64,000 nt of DNA from Polytrichum commune (GCA_950295325.1 OX485806.1:29140001-29204000), one strand, 5' to 3'. Numbered from the stretch's first letter, positions 1-13,714 are shown. The notes: a model not told the origin generated them from the letters alone. Translations and numbers: made by a program.

Positions 1-3000
1 GAAGCAGTACACCAACAGGAAGATGGATGTGAATGGGTAGATTCCGACGTTCAGGTATGCAACACGTTGCAGAAATTTCATTCGGGAACTAGCAAGGATA
101 GCATTGTTCCGGGAGAAGAAAATCTCGACGGATCCCGTTGCCCACCTCAGCACCTGCAATACATCCATGTCAAAGCTCAATTACGCTCCCATGTTGATGG
201 AAGTAAGGTACATAGGTCTCAGACTTCTTTCTTCCGACCATACCACTTCTCCTAGGATATGAAACACGCGATTAGTGCGAGATGGTCGGCAGATTCACAT
301 CAAGGCCGTCATCACTTTCCTAAAATAATTTGGAGCTCATATGAATCTTCTTCGTTATCAAAGTAAAGATTCTCATGCGCATTAAATGGTCATATAGGTT
401 TCGCCAATAATGTTGACTAGAATAAGTAACACATAATGCCATTTTAGTGTCCGTTCTTAACCACTCAAGAATATGTGTCCACATCATTGCTATGTTGAAA
501 TTGTCTAGAGTCTTACTTGATGCAGACGATCTGTAAGATTAATGGGGGCAGTTCCTCTGAATGCGTCTCGCTTCGTCACGCAATATATCGACCGCCATCC
601 ACGATTGTGCATGCGGAAACCTGTGACCACATCCTCTGTCACGGATCCATAAATCCATCCAACTCGTCCACCCCACTCCGTCTTGTCCTCATAAAAGCAA
701 GAAATCACATTGATAGCCTCGGCGACTACGCCCGCATCGAGAGGCTCCCTAGGAATCGTGAGAGCTCCTCCGGGCCGGCCGTTGTGAACACCCTTGTCTG
801 CGAGAGGCCGACCTTGGAATTCTGCCACTGGAATTGAAGCTGAGAAGATCACAGAGCTTCCGTAACGCTTGGGAAGCATGATTGACTCAACGTCATCGTC
901 ATCATCGCTGGTGGTGTGCTCGGTCAAACCGGTTGCTTCTGTGGGCCGTTTCTTGGAGTTTTTGTTTTTGTTCTTCTTGCCCGCGCAGCAACAGCAGAAT
1001 AATTTGTAGCAAATGCCATGTTCCCGGATGCGTGGGGGATCGAACCCATACAATGCAATTCTTCTAAACACACATCCTGTTCCGACATACACCGGTCCCT
1101 GCAACCCGTCGAGCGCCCTCATGTTGACGTCGAAAAAGACGGTGTTGTGATTGGCGTACCGATCGTTGGGATCAACTCCCTCAAAACGTTGTGGGAATTG
1201 GACGTATGCGAGGCGGTCGCCACCCTTGTCCATGAAGAAGCACATGGCCTCTCGGAGTGCCAGGGAGTTGAAGATGTAATGATCACAATCGAGATTGAGG
1301 ATGAATGGGCCGTTGGACATGACAGCGCTGGTGCGCACAAGAGCATTCATAGCGCCTGCCTTCTTGTTGTGATCGTAGCCGGGTCGCTTCTCACGGGACA
1401 TGTAGACGAGCATAGGTAGACGAATGTCGACGTCGGTGGTGTCTATCAAATTCTCCTCATCGCTGCTGCCCATCAGCGGCTCGCCGGTCGGAGGAGCTAG
1501 CATCACCTACACAATTTGCAGGCATGTCAGAACATGCCAACCTACGAATACCAGCCTGTGAAATCAACAAGTTGCATCACAAGAATAATCTAAGTCAAAA
1601 ATTCACCGTCTGTTTGTCGATACCAATAGCTTTAATCGACATAGCTTTGATAAGAAAAATTAAGGTTTACCTGAATGATGCCGGCATGGTCACCACGACC
1701 GTGTTCTTTTCCGGACTGAGTCCATGTTCCAGGCCAATGGGTTCCATCAGCCATCCAGGTGGCCTTGGGGATGTTCAGGGGCTCAGATGGATCTCCTCCA
1801 GACTCGATTTGGTTACGCTTTGCACGAATCTCCTCATGGGCATTGTACGCATCGGAGCGTCTGCGAATGGCATCAGGCAAGCCATTGATACGGACTTTGA
1901 ACTCATCGTACTCCCGCTTCACACGTCTCCGGTCCTTCACGAAGTCTGACCGTACTTTGTTCTTGGTGGGGTCTCCTCGCAACAGGAAATACGTCTCTGG
2001 ATTGCGCGGTTCAATCCTGTGCTTCCTGCAAAAGGGAACCCACACGCGTGCGAAACTGGCTGCTTCGGCCAGGGCCTCGAATGACAGCAACGCACCTCCG
2101 TCGTCGGAGAGGTAGCAGGACAACTTCTCAAGAGGGTACTCGGAGGCGAGGATAGAGAGAATGGTATTGGAGGTTGTGAGGGGAGGTTCCTTCTCAGGGT
2201 CAGCAGTCGAAACAAACACATCCACACCGGGAAGGTCAGATCTGCCGCTCGGATTCTCTGGTGAGGGCATCTCGAATTTCTCTTTGAGCACATTCAAATC
2301 AGTCAGGCGGTTGATGGGGCATAGCTTGGGAAGCTGATCTAAAATCCAAGAGAATGCGAACCAAATCTCGCAAATCACAGACATTCCCCACAGCCACAGT
2401 GCATCCGGATTCTGATGCTTCACTCGCCATGTCAGAAACAGGCCCAACACAACCATTCGAATCGCCACCAGTAATCTGCAGCAAAACCATCAGTTAACCC
2501 CACTCTTGCAAGCTTCAGCAAAATCAAATACCACATTTAATGTTTTCAACCTGTTCTGATCATTCTCCCTTATCAACCAACTACGAAACAGAAAATCGAA
2601 GTACACAACTTATTCATCGTGTAGAATTCTGATGATTTTACTGATCTGGACCTCGGACATAACCCTGGACCTGTCAAATAACTTTGTGACAACAGCACAC
2701 GAGTTTCGGAACCCGCTCTACTCGACAACCATAACAGTAGGAACATCATTGAATGCCTCTGTTGGTAAAAGCTCTGAATCCGTGTTTTCTCGAATTCACA
2801 GCGAAACTGAAAACATTGAGAGTTTCTATAGCCGATAAAAAATCAAAACCTGAATCAACAGATTACTTGAAGTCGCTTTGACCTTATATACATCGGAGCA
2901 TAACCAATAACCCTGGTACCAAACAACTTGTGACAACGTAATACAATTTTCTTTAGTTGTGCGAAGAAGGTCACGATGGCGTTCATAAGTGTTGGTCTTT

Positions 3001-4335
3001 GTACATAGGTGATGCATGGCATCAATAATCAGCGTCAACAATAGTATCAAAGAACCTATTGATGTATTTCAAAATTGTAATACAAGTTAAATATTGCTAT
3101 TTGATAATTATGTGAAGGTGAGAGAAATTTTGTATACCCAAGTTATTATTTGGGTCGATAACATTCTAAACCATATTGATACTAGGGCAGTTTCGACTAG
3201 GCATGAAGGTTCGTGCATTATATACAGATCCGAATGGTATCGAAAATAAAAATACCATCAAATAACCATACTCTACTGGTAAAAATATATGAAATCCTCA
3301 TTAGAGATACTCGAATGATATAAAGAAATGACGATATCAGATCAGCATTGGTGTTTACCTGTAGGGACTCAAGATGCCAGACGAGATTGTGATCTTCCTC
3401 GAGAGAGGGCGTCTGGCTTTATCTTTGAATTCAGGCATCGCAGTACCCAGCGACGGCATTTCTGTTCCACCCGCTTCACTGTAAGTGTCATCTTTCGGCC
3501 ACACAGCATTTCCATACCCGTAAGTGCCTTTGGTTTGGTAAAGCCAGCGATCATGGTCAAAATCCGACCCCGTGCTACTCAATCCCATGCTTGGCTTCGT
3601 TTTGAGAAGAGAAAGACGGCGCTCCATTCTGGAGCTATCATCACCCGGTGGCGGCAATGCACGCATGTCTGTCTCTGTTCCACTCTCCGACAATGGTTCG
3701 TCAGGAATCTTGTACTCATCCTTGCACCCTGGACACCGCCCTGACCCATTCAGCGCGTCGATGTAACAGTCCCTGCAAATTTTGAACTGACAATCACACG
3801 CAGACATATCCTCCCCTCGCTCGTTCCGCATCGCCTTCCCGTCACACCCATCCACCGCACAAGTTGGCCCTCTAGCGCCCCCAAGCTGGGGATGGTTACC
3901 CTCACCATCCATCATCTTCTCCAATGGATGCCCCCGTGTGTTGTTCTTGTAGCCGCCGGTGAAGATCGTGTTGGAGACAAATTGCTGATCACCTAAACCC
4001 TTTCCGCCTGCGGTATCCATTGGCCGCACTGACGGTGTTACAGACATGTGCTGATGATCTGGAGTTGCGGGGATCTGCACTGTGTACAAGAAATCTGACC
4101 CCATTTCGCTGTCTGTGACTCCGCCCATCTCACTGTCATCTCTGGAAAGGTTCGTGAACCTCCCGCTCGATGTTCGTCTAGTATGGTGAAGACCCACTGG
4201 ATTGCTGGATCCACCACCGCCTCCATTGTTGTTGTTGTTATTATTTTTATTGTTGTTGTTGTTGTTATTGTTGGTGTTCTTCCCCGCTCCCCGGAACCCA
4301 AGGCCGCCCGTTGCGGCAGACCTCGGTGAGACCAT
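1..4335 (-). CDS. CSLD: Cellulose synthase-like D (CSLD), 3' end off window
   Basis: Family 2 glycosyltransferase of Golgi or plasma membrane that makes a wall beta-1,4-glucan or mannan, known for tip-growing cells. My model is complement(join(1..153, 517..1506, 1671..2475, 3359..4335)), all GT-AG and in phase, giving 975 residues; about 175 more, with the C-terminal membrane helices, should lie left of the window. The N-terminus has an Asn/Gly-rich tract (residues about 20-45), then a RING-like zinc finger ([28 protein letters not shown]). Exon 2 opens with two membrane helices. Catalytic motifs are all present: DDGG, NLDCDHY (DxD), GSVTEDVV (TED) and QVLRW (QxxRW, across the 517/153 junction). 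An acidic run follows a Cys/Lys-rich segment in the plant variable region. The start ATG at 4333-4335 is the first in the open frame. No lesion seen. The CSLD call is firm, the paralogue unknown. Confidence 0.95.
205..490 (-). mobile_element. Family B hAT-like MITE copy (CSLD intron)
   Basis: This diverged copy of the element described at 15380-15745 fills most of the 363-bp intron between the last two visible CSLD exons. It starts AAGGTACATAGG and contains the shared internal blocks GGAGCTCATATGAAT and AAATGGTCATATAGG. It runs in the same orientation as the 15380 copy. The ends are worn and no target duplication is visible. Confidence 0.6.
2989..3284 (-). mobile_element. Family A MITE copy (CSLD intron 1)
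   Basis: A diverged copy of the roughly 330-370 bp family A element, in the first CSLD intron (2476-3358). It opens AAGTGTTGGTCT and contains the family blocks CCATATTGATACTAGG and GAATGGTATCGAAAA. It lies in the same orientation as the 18828 copy and opposite to those at 13715 and 17208. Confidence 0.6.
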
Positions 4336-4709
4336 CTTGATGAATTAATTTTTCTTCCGGTGTTCCCTAAAAGCTCAAACAACTTTTCAAATCCCTGAAA
4401 ACCTGGAGATCCGTAAATCTCGGTTGCATCAATCACCGGGTGGTGATGATCCCTTTTGAATGGGATGGTTTGAGCGACACACAGAATTTCTGGATGGAGC
4501 GAGCTGCTCCTTTTGGCTTGGTTTCTTCTTAACTGGCTGACATCACCCCGTATCAAGCAATGTTAACCTCCGAATGGAAAATACGTTTCGATTAGGAAAC
4601 GAAATGGAGGAATTTTTAATGCAAGATGTTTGTTCGACGTGAGCAGTGAAGTGAAAGAAGAAATGACGACTGAAAGCTAAAACCTTGAACCTAAAACCCT
4701 TACTGGCAA

Positions 4710-5260
4710 TGAAACTCAAATATTCAAATGGGGAAGTTTCAAGAGGTTTTGCAACATCGTTCAATGAATTCTCTCATACCAATGAGCCCACAAATACAGC
4801 AAGATCTGTTCTCGAACTTATTATTACGAGAAGTACACATAGGAGTGATTTCTCCCTAAGATAAATATCAGATCGTGAAGTCTACCCCACGTACCTGTGA
4901 CCTGGTAAGATCTGTTCTAAGCCCACTCAAATATGAGGAAGACAGAGAGATTCAAGAGGGCTTTCAACATCTCTCCTTTTTACCAATGCAACCAGAGTAT
5001 CAGATCCTCAAGTCCACAGCTAATGCAATGTAACCGTGATCTACGAAGATCTGTTCTCCGAACATCTTGCAAATATTTACGTGAGAGTGATTCAAGAGAC
5101 CTTCCCCAACGTCTTTCAACAATTCGACCAGATCAACATCCGATCCTGCCAAACCTTTAACTACCACAACGTAATGGTGACCTGAGATCCTCGAATGTCT
5201 TGCAAATATTCAAATGGGAGGTGGTACAGACGGAAGTGCAGATTCAAGAGGAGATTCAAA
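4710..5260. repeat. Diverged tandem repeat upstream of CSLD
   Basis: About four worn units of 130-215 bp. Each contains AGATCTGTTCT or a near variant, then CAAATATT, then a GATTCAAGAGG-type block followed by TTTCAACATC or similar. The CAAATAT anchor recurs near 4716, 4928, 5070 and 5205, and the AGATCTGTTCT anchor near 4802, 4908 and 5046. It lies 375-925 bp upstream of the CSLD start codon. Confidence 0.65.
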
Positions 5261-6556
5261 TGGAGCGAGCGCTCTGCTTGGATAGGTACAAACCAACTAA
5301 AAAGAAAATCCTCTCAAGAAGAACATACCAGAGGCAACCACAACAGGTCGATCGATCTCCAACCCGATCGATCTGCTAACAACACGGAGTCGATCCCCCT
5401 GAGATCGATCCAAATCCGCTCGGCTCAAAGAATGCAGCCAGCACAATGGTCACATGCCGATCACATATTGCTGCTCGCTCCACCTGCGATCATGAAGCTC
5501 GCAGATTCATTCTTCGACCCGCGAGCTGCTGCTTCGATCGATTACGATAAGCCGGCGAACTCTATACAACACATGCGGATGCCCGCACCTCCACTTCATC
5601 GTAACCTTATGGTACAACAATGTGACCGGGCCGATCGGGGCATGTAAATTCCAAACCTTTTTGCGCGGCAAAGGCCCAAAAATGGCGACAAGTCGGATGG
5701 TTAAAATTGAGAGTTACCCCGCCTGAATTCATTATTAATGTATACCGTTATCCAAGTTTAGGCCGCAACTGCTGCTCCCGCATCACACCCATCAGGCTCC
5801 TCGATTAATCTAGCTGTAAAGACGGTCAACGTGGGACGGGTATGGCCTGGATTGCGGGAACGAACCAACGAACAATTTGTAATATCGTAACAAATTCACT
5901 GGGTTGCGCGTGGCGATAATGATGGAATCATCAATCAGCGATTCTAATTTCCTCGTCCGACCCCACAAACCAATCGAAGCCGGGCCGTTCTAGCGGTCGA
6001 ATCTCCGCCAGTTGCGTCTCATTGCGGTATCGAGCGTCAAGTCGGCGGCTGCGGCCGCCCGACCTTTCGCTTACGGCATTCTAGAATCTGCTGGATCCCC
6101 ATTTTCCTTGGACCTCGCAAAGCGACTGAAGCTTCGTTCTAGGGGTCGCCGCCCGTCGCGGCTCACTGCGGCAGCCCTAAGCCGGCGTCTGCGGCTGCGG
6201 CTGCCTGGGTATATAGAATCTGGTAGATCCCTCTTTAGTTTACCGAGTAAACTGCCGCTAACACTGTGTATGGTAATTGGGGTCACGTGCACTATTTCCA
6301 AAGTCTACACTAAATTGTTTGGAAATATCACGTCCTTTTAACTGTGAGTCAACATGACACTATTTATCATATAAAGGCTCCGCAATGCTCCATCCAGCCA
6401 ATCATGACAATATATGATTTAAATAACAGGCAATGCAATCCAAATAATGTTAGTAAATATTTCTTTTTTATATTTTGTATTGTCAAACATGTATTGTTTT
6501 ATATTTGGGTATCGAGATGTTTATAACTCGTTTATATGAATATTAACATGTACCAT

Positions 6557-6571
6557 GGGGGGGGGGGGGGG
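6557..6571. repeat. Poly-G run (15 G)
   Basis: An uninterrupted run of 15 guanines in AT-rich intergenic DNA. Its length should be treated as approximate because sequencing of such runs is error-prone. Confidence 0.8.
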
Positions 6572-7220
6572 CAATGACAGTTTTTCCTTACGTGTTCATT
6601 TTGAAGAATCGTTTTCAAAATAAGAACAATACATGTTTCATGATATTAGTCTACATGAACTCAAACGAAAGACTTTATGGACAAAATGACAGTTTAAAAG
6701 CATTGGGGTTCCAAGTCAACTCAAAGATGTATTATAAAATGTAATTCGATCATTCTAAATTTTGAAATGTACGTGTATAGAACATGCCCAAGGGTGGTGG
6801 TTGAAACTTTAATGGTTGAGCACTTTGGAGTTCATCACAAAGGGCATAAGGCATGTGCAAACATGCAATTGATCTCATTCTCTTCACTTTATCTCTCCTC
6901 TTACTATCCCTACACCTTCACCTATTTCGCAACAACCACCACAAATGTAAAGAACATGTTCAATTCAACCCTTGTGTCGAAATCTAAAATTTGAAATATA
7001 TGTTTAAAGAATATTATGCCCAAAAGCAGTGATTTAAATTTTGATGATTAGCACTTCAGAGTTTATCACAAAGGCCATGAGCCATCTTTGACTTCTAGGT
7101 CATTGATGGAATTAAGCAGCTTTGGGAAATGATCAATACTTCTATAGTGTGACATTTAGCATTACTTGAAATGATGGTTTTATGTTGTCATATGCAACAA
7201 GATCATTATTTAAACTAATG

Positions 7221-7565
7221 ATCTTAATGGACACTTACATTTGAGTGGTATGTGGTCATGTGTGGTTCCAAGAACACACACCAAAAACACATGCCAAGTT
7301 CAAAAGAGATTGGACTACATGCTCAAAAAAAATATCTCAATAGTCAACGGATTTGGGAGAACTTAGCATGAAACCATCTAATAAGCACAATAGTCTTTGT
7401 CTTGATAATGAATAAAATATTTATTCAAGCTCCAAAATTTATGAGGAAAGCAACTACAACCTTAATTTGGACTTGCTAACCATCTTGTACTAATTGCATG
7501 TTTCATATCCTACGAGAAGTGGGCTAGCCATGCCAAAAAATAACCATTTAAGACCCATCTACCTT
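7221..7565 (+). mobile_element. Family B hAT-like MITE copy
   Basis: An intergenic copy in the orientation opposite to 15380-15745. It contains the family blocks ATTTGAGTGGTATGTGG, GAGATTGGACTACATGCTC and CTTGTACTAATTGCATG, and ends ACCATTTAAGACCCATCTACC, matching the inverted-repeat end of the better-preserved copy. The other end is worn. Confidence 0.65.
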
Positions 7566-8071
7566 AATGTCAAGTGTTGTGTACTCATACTTTACCATTG
7601 TTGAGCGTACGATTGCCAAGTGACACATGGTTACACAAATGATCAACTTGTTGATCGTTAGTGTAACCTACCAGGCACCAATGCCCATTCATGTGTGCAT
7701 GCAACAAATACACTTGATAGCCATCAAATACCTCACCTAACTCATGCTCAATAAAGAAAAACTACCTCCCAAAGTCAACCCCATGATTCCAATCCACATG
7801 TTACAACAAGAAGAAAAATCATGCCTTCATAAGACCCACCCTCAAAATACACACCATTGCGGACCATTGCTAAACAAATAGTCATAGACCCCCAAACGGG
7901 CTTATACCGTATTGCCCTTGTCTTTGGTTTCTAATAGGAACTACCTTTGACATGTGGTAATAACACTTGTCCCATATACCTGCACAATGAACGTGTTTCG
8001 TTCATAATTGAGCTTGTGGCTATGATCAAGGTAAAATCGTCCCTCATTCATGCCAAGACTAGAGGTTAGTG

Positions 8072-8099
<28 letters not shown>
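8072..8099. repeat. (CT)n microsatellite
   Basis: About 14 CT units in intergenic DNA. Confidence 0.9.
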
Positions 8100-8103
<4 letters not shown>

Positions 8104-9299
8104 TCTTGATTTTGCCTTTAAAACTAAAAAGTAACATTATTGACAATTTAATATGAGTATTCCAATAGGGTTGAGACACCTAAAGGGAATCCACACCACA
8201 GTTAAAAGGTTGAACTAAACTTAACCATGGGTTAAAATACTATGGTAAAGAATAGTTACCATACTTCGCGTTTTTAGGGTTTTTGTGACCTAAAACAACC
8301 TCCTTGCTTGACCACACCAATACTTAAGCTTCCCATTCTTCCATGTGAAAACTCTTTTACATGCGTGAAGGAAAACGCTTAACTTTGAGTGTGAGAACAA
8401 GGTTGGAGGGGAGGTGAAAAAACTGACATTTGGTGTACTAAAGATTGTTACTATCAAGTTACACAACATGGCAAAAGAGCAGGTAAGTATACTCATTGAT
8501 TTGTAATGAGTATTGATGTTGTAAACTATCAATGGACTTGACAGGTGAGGTTAATGTGTGACATGGATAGCAACTGAGCTAGTTGAAGACACCTGACACA
8601 CGCCTTTCTACCACACATTTGTATGTTTGGGTTGGCACGGGTGCAGGTGAGGCTAGCTCTTCACATTTTCTACACCAACAATAGTACATTGTTCAAGTTT
8701 GAATACTCTTTCACCTTATTATATGATAAGCATGAAAGTAGTGTTATTGCTTTGAAATAGTATTTTGATTAGCACACAACCACTACAAAGTAGTTGAGAC
8801 AATATTGATACATATGTACAAGTTTACATATGATATACTCAACCTATTACTTGATGATGATATTGGTGACATTGGTAACATTAGTTACATTGGCTTCCAA
8901 ACACAATGCAGTACATAGATATAACTGTATTCTAGATTATGATTACTTAGCATAATACAATACAGAGTAAAGCTATATTATGGGCTAAACTTCTACAGAG
9001 TTAAACTTTGGTCTAGATTGTATATCTGCAGAGTTAAACTACAATCCGAACTACGTTTATGTTGAGTTAGACTCTGTTCTGAACTAAGGTTCTGAACTTA
9101 GGTTCTGGACTAAGCTTATGTATACAAGTCATGTAATGAGTACACCAAATCTCTACATTCTGACTACTCATACCACACAAAGAGAGTTTTTAGTTAACTC
9201 TTGAAAAATCAAGCCATTCCATATTGTACAAAGCCTAGTACTACAAGCATAATGATAGACACTATGACTTGAAAGGAAATAGATTTGTGTTGAGGAAAA

Positions 9300-9327
9300 T
9301 CCCACCCACCCACCCACCCACCCACCC
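9300..9327. repeat. (CCCA)n microsatellite
   Basis: Seven CCCA-type units. The G-rich strand has the G-spacing that could allow quadruplex folding, which is inference only. Confidence 0.85.
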
Positions 9328-9407
9328 TTGCTTTATTTTGATGAAGAATAGAAAGGAAAGGGCCTCTGAAAAGAGGAAGATCAAGCTTTGAAAAAAGCTC
9401 TGAAAAG

Positions 9408-9410
<3 letters not shown>

Positions 9411-9483
<73 letters not shown>
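9411..9483. repeat. (CT)n microsatellite, 73 bp
   Basis: A long CT dinucleotide tract with one T interruption near its right end. It is the longest dinucleotide tract in the window. Confidence 0.95.
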
Positions 9484-10919
9484 GTAATGTAAGGTATGTG
9501 GCCTTATGTGGTCACACTTCTTAACCCCTAGATGACCAACGAACCAAAACTTATGATCAAACTTTGACCTAAAGGTCCTGGATGAGAGGGTAGTTTAAAT
9601 AAATCAACACAAATTTTGGATCACGCGTGGGGAAAACATTCTTTAACGTACAATGTCTAAAGTTTTGTGATCTTACATATAATGGTGCTCGTCTATGATT
9701 TTTTGAGTGACTCACATCTCTTTATTCATTTTTTATATTAAATGTGGACATTTTATATAACACTCACATGTGAGTTGTTTGTTTTCAAAGCTTCCATAGA
9801 TTGAAAGCACATAGTTTTGTGACAACTTTGACAAAACATAACATTGCATTGCATCCTAAGTTTGTCTTGTGGGTCCAACATTTTGAACAAGGTACACACA
9901 AGGCATTTGGGAAATAACATGGCCATGATGCATGACAAACTCATAATTCATTCTATATTGAATCATGATCATGTGCTCTTGGAACACGTGGGCTAGTCCC
10001 ATCAAAGCATGGAACTATCAATGATGCATGCAACATAAAAGAGTAGATCGTGGAGGTTGTACCAAGGGCTAGAGAACAAGGACACAATGCTTATTATTGA
10101 TATGAAGTTTGGCTCTTGAATTAGTACTCGAGTATTTGTGGACATTCTGGGCAATTCCAAACAAACATATTGCTTGACTTACTCCTCCAAATCCCTTCAA
10201 TATCCTGACTTCTTCCCACAACTTTATTGTTGTGTGTCATGTGTGGCTTCTATTGGTTTTACGTTATGCATTTATGACCATATAGTTGTGTGTATGCACT
10301 ATGTTTTTCTTTGTTATCACAATGAGTGCATATTTCTAGACTATCCAAAAGTCCATAATTACCTAAATACTAGTTTTGACTATATTATGTCAATACCTTG
10401 TGAATTTTGAAGTCAACATTTTGAAGCTCATGGAGGTTTTGAGCATTCAAACCACATGGATATGATCTAAAAATCACAATACATGTTCTTTTGTGGAAAG
10501 ATGAATTGTTTTGAAAAATGAAGTCAAAGCTTCTAATGAATCTATATATTGAATCCTTGAGCATCTGGGGGTTAATCAAGCATATGTATTCTTGAGTGGT
10601 CAATGGAAAGATTTATACTTAAGAATGGACACCCAAAAAACACATGTCACTATAAAACATGACCACCTAGTAGTTGCTTATATTATATACACCATTATAA
10701 GTTCAACAATGATTATAATTGGGAGATCTACGAAATTGGTAAAAGAGGAAAAAGAACGTGCACCATGAACTCTTATAGCTTGCATTTATCCTCCGATTCT
10801 GAAGCTTCAATTTGTGACAATCTTTGTGATACACAACTGATAACCTCGTGAGCCTAACTCATGATCATGTGCGATGGCCAACATTGTATGGGGCTTTTAA
10901 ACATTTCAATGGAAGACCC

Positions 10920-10962
10920 AAGAAGAAGAAGAAGAAGAAGAAGAAGAAGAAGAAGAAGAAGA
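10920..10962. repeat. (AAG)n microsatellite
   Basis: About 14 AAG units. The poly-lysine open frame through it is an artefact of the repeat. Confidence 0.95.
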
Positions 10963-11123
10963 CACGTGTTGTTATCACAATGGTCAGGGACCCATGCGTT
11001 CTGATGTGGGGAATACAATTTAGCAATCTAATGTTGAACTGGATAGCCCCACTCTAAGGTTGAGGCATCTATAACTGATAAAATAAGAGAGTTTGCATCT
11101 ACTTAGAAGGAGTAATAGTTGTA

Positions 11124-11154
<31 letters not shown>
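11124..11154. repeat. Compound (GT)n(AT)n microsatellite
   Basis: A GT run passes directly into an AT run, in intergenic DNA. Confidence 0.9.
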
Positions 11155-12423
11155 CCTTGTGAAGAGAAACAAACTCTTAGGAGAATGCATTTTTATTTAT
11201 TTAAAAATCATGAATATAGAAATTGTTACAAATTTTGAAGCATACATTTCAAGGTTACACATAGTCAATCTATATGTTAACTTATATCCACTCATCTCAA
11301 TGCTACTCCTTGGCTATGACAATTATTAACACTCTTATGAGAGTAATTAATCACAAGTTTCCACCACATAAAATTTAAATTTGTTCGCCTAAGAAATATA
11401 GATCTCATCCATGTCAGCATTCCATGACCTTGATGAGCAATTAAATGGACTTGGTAGAATGTGGATGCCTCGACCTTACATGTAGCTTTTGAATGATGCC
11501 ATAAACATTGTGTGGTAAGCTTCTAAAGCTTGTCAATAGAGGTGTACCTATGTCAAAAACCCATTATTGAAGTACGATTTACAAACCTAATTTGGAGTTG
11601 GCTTCCGAAAGAAATCTATAGAGGATGAATTATAAACTATAGATGAAACCAACAACATTGGCATTGATTGCCAAAAAATCTTATAAGCAATTTTGAATCC
11701 CAATGTTCTTGAGGGGGGAAGATTAGTAAAGAGAATAACTTTTGATGGATTCATGATAGAGATGTTCATTGTCCAATGGATGAGTCTAATCTAACCCAAG
11801 TTGAGAGTTCGAGCCCTTGAAAACCTTGCCCCCATTTTTTCAAGCTGGCCCCAAAGATTTAATACCAAAATTATGCCACCTAAGACGTTACATATGATGA
11901 GTAAAATTAGGACCCAACTCAATATGAAACCCTTGGGTCAGATTTGATGGAGTGGAGCAATCCTATTGGTTGAAATTCTTATAGTTTAGGCCGGCCCTCA
12001 ACATGGTCCTTAGTAAAAAGTGGGCCCCTAGTAAAAAGAGGGCTTTACATTGTCTACTACACAACCCTAACTTGGTTATGAAAGTAAAAGAAAATGTGAG
12101 ACCACGTTATGTTGGGGTGAAGCCACGTGGACCCCACACATAAAGATTGATGACTCATCAGTACCATATTGGGCCCCACCACCAGCACTACTCCCCCTCG
12201 TACTCCTCCGACAGTACTCCTGCCTTCTTCGACTGGGATCGATCGATCTCAAGGTTGGTTGTGTCAATTCTGTTTTACAAATGCAAGTATACACAAGGTG
12301 ATCGTAAGGATAGGACGAATTTTTGTGAATCTTGAGCTCTTACTCACCTGGTGAGCTTCAGAGAGAGTTGTTCGTGGTGACAGAAATTACCTTCAAGTGT
12401 GTAAACTACTCCAGCAAGTGCAG

Positions 12424-13130
12424 AACATCATCATCATCATCTCTTCTTGTAACCTGGGTTTCGGAAGCAATTGCATCAGAAGGAACTTTATGTGAGGGAA
12501 TCACCGATCAATTGCAGTGCTGTGGAAGTGGAGAAATCACCGTTGGGCTCTTGGGTTTCGTGTGGGGTGAGTGAGTGGTGGAGGAGGGGGATTAGTCTGC
12601 ATTGCAATGAGTTCTGGACTGCTTTTCAATTTGAAACATTATTGAATAGAGAGCGACGGTGGTGCGTTCTTGAGTTTCTGACTGTTTCTGGTTCTCGAGC
12701 TTGGTTTGCTCATGCAAGTTGCCTGCTCAGGGTTTTGTGGGCTACTAGGGAAGATATTACTGGATTTTTTATTCGGGGTTATAGTGCCACAAAACCTCAT
12801 CATCATCATTATTTGTTCTTGTACCCTACGTTCAGGAAGCAATTGCACCAAAAAGGTTTTATTTTGAGGGAATTGTAGTGCTTTGGAAGTGGAGGACTCA
12901 CTGTTTGGCTCTTGAGTTTCTTGTGGGTGAGAGGTGGAGGAGGTAGATTAATCTGCATTGCAATGAATTTTGGTCTACTTTTCAATTTGAAACAATCTTG
13001 TAGTGAAAGAGAGTGAGGATGCATTTTGAAGTTTTTGAGCGTTTTTAGCTTTTGAGCTTGATTTGCATATGCAAGTTACCTGCACGGGGTTTTGTGGGCT
13101 TGCTTACTAGGAAGGAATTGCTTAATTTTT
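12424..13130. repeat. Diverged tandem duplication upstream of endo-beta-mannosidase
   Basis: Two units of about 370 and 335 bp, at 12424-12795 and 12796-13130. Both start with a CATCATCATCAT block followed by TTCTTGTA and AAGCAATTGCA. They then share GAGGGAAT, TGGAAGTGGAG, TCTGCATTGCAATGA, TTTTCAATTTGAAACA, ATGCAAGTT and GGGTTTTGTGGGCT in the same order. The repeat lies in the probable leader or first-intron region of the endo-beta-mannosidase gene. No unit holds a convincing coding frame. Confidence 0.85.
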
Positions 13131-13714
13131 TTCCAAAAGATGGTGTACTATGTAAGCATTACGTTAAAAATAGACCCATTGGTGTATAATGTAATTATCT
13201 TATAGTATCTGCATCATTCTTAAGCAATTAGTTGCTTCGTAGTAGTATAATTAGGCACTTTTTAGAAGAAAATAGGAGAATCATGTAATTAATACGACAT
13301 TATTTCTCAGTTAAAATGTTCTTTCAACATTTTATTAGATGTACATCATAGTTTTGCCTCCGGAAGTTTGTGATGTTGTACTGGATTTCTAATTTGAGGG
13401 TTATGAGCTCTGACCTCTGATATCATGGTGTTCCAGTGGCAATGCGTGGGCTGTGCTGGGCTTAAAGCCGGACGATACTAAAACCAAGTTTTGTTTTCGT
13501 CAGCATGGGCCAGCGTCATCAGGTATATATTATTTGGACTATGGGGTTCACTCAAATTTCAATTCCTTTGAATACTACAATGTGCGGAATGAATGGAAGG
13601 GTAGTAGCAGTGGCTATCTTTTCATCTTCATGAATGGCTATTTGAGAAGAGCATTGAGGGTAAGAATTGCAGTATTGCAATAATTTTTGTCAACAATTTA
13701 CAAGTTGCTTACAT

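Larger units (their letters stand above)
4336..6600. other. CSLD 5' region, no further gene
   Basis: This is the upstream side of the minus-strand CSLD gene, so it should hold its 5' UTR and promoter. Bases 4336-4700 look like leader sequence without a clear splice signal. A diverged tandem repeat follows (4710-5260), then a stretch rich in GATCGATC-type words (5348-5415). A GC-rich patch (about 5930-6260) contains two related blocks around TAGAATCTGCTGGATCCC and TAGAATCTGGTAGATCCC. I could not assign any of the short open frames here to a family. Confidence 0.5.
6600..12100. other. Gene-poor AT-rich intergenic region
   Basis: No open frame here has a recognisable domain or a believable splice model, and the longest is only 90 codons. 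What can be seen is one family B MITE copy (7221-7565), simple repeats (8072-8099, 9300-9327, 9411-9483, 10920-10962, 11124-11154) and scattered short fragments resembling family B (for example around 9490-9620). I see no LTR retroelement coding sequence. Confidence 0.55.

Noticed and set aside
1018-1419. Plus-strand open frame of 133 codons opposite the CSLD exon
   Set aside because: It is the antisense shadow of a strongly conserved coding exon and has no similarity or start context of its own.
10848-11057. Frame with a poly-Lys run
   Set aside because: It is the (AAG)n microsatellite translated.
12471-12878. 135-codon plus frame in the duplicated region
   Set aside because: It spans the boundary of two tandem units and the frame is not kept in the second unit, so it is unlikely to be coding.
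13453-13683. 76-codon frame before endo-beta-mannosidase considered as its first exon
   Set aside because: The sequence has no match to the family N-terminus and lacks a donor in the right phase to join 14765.
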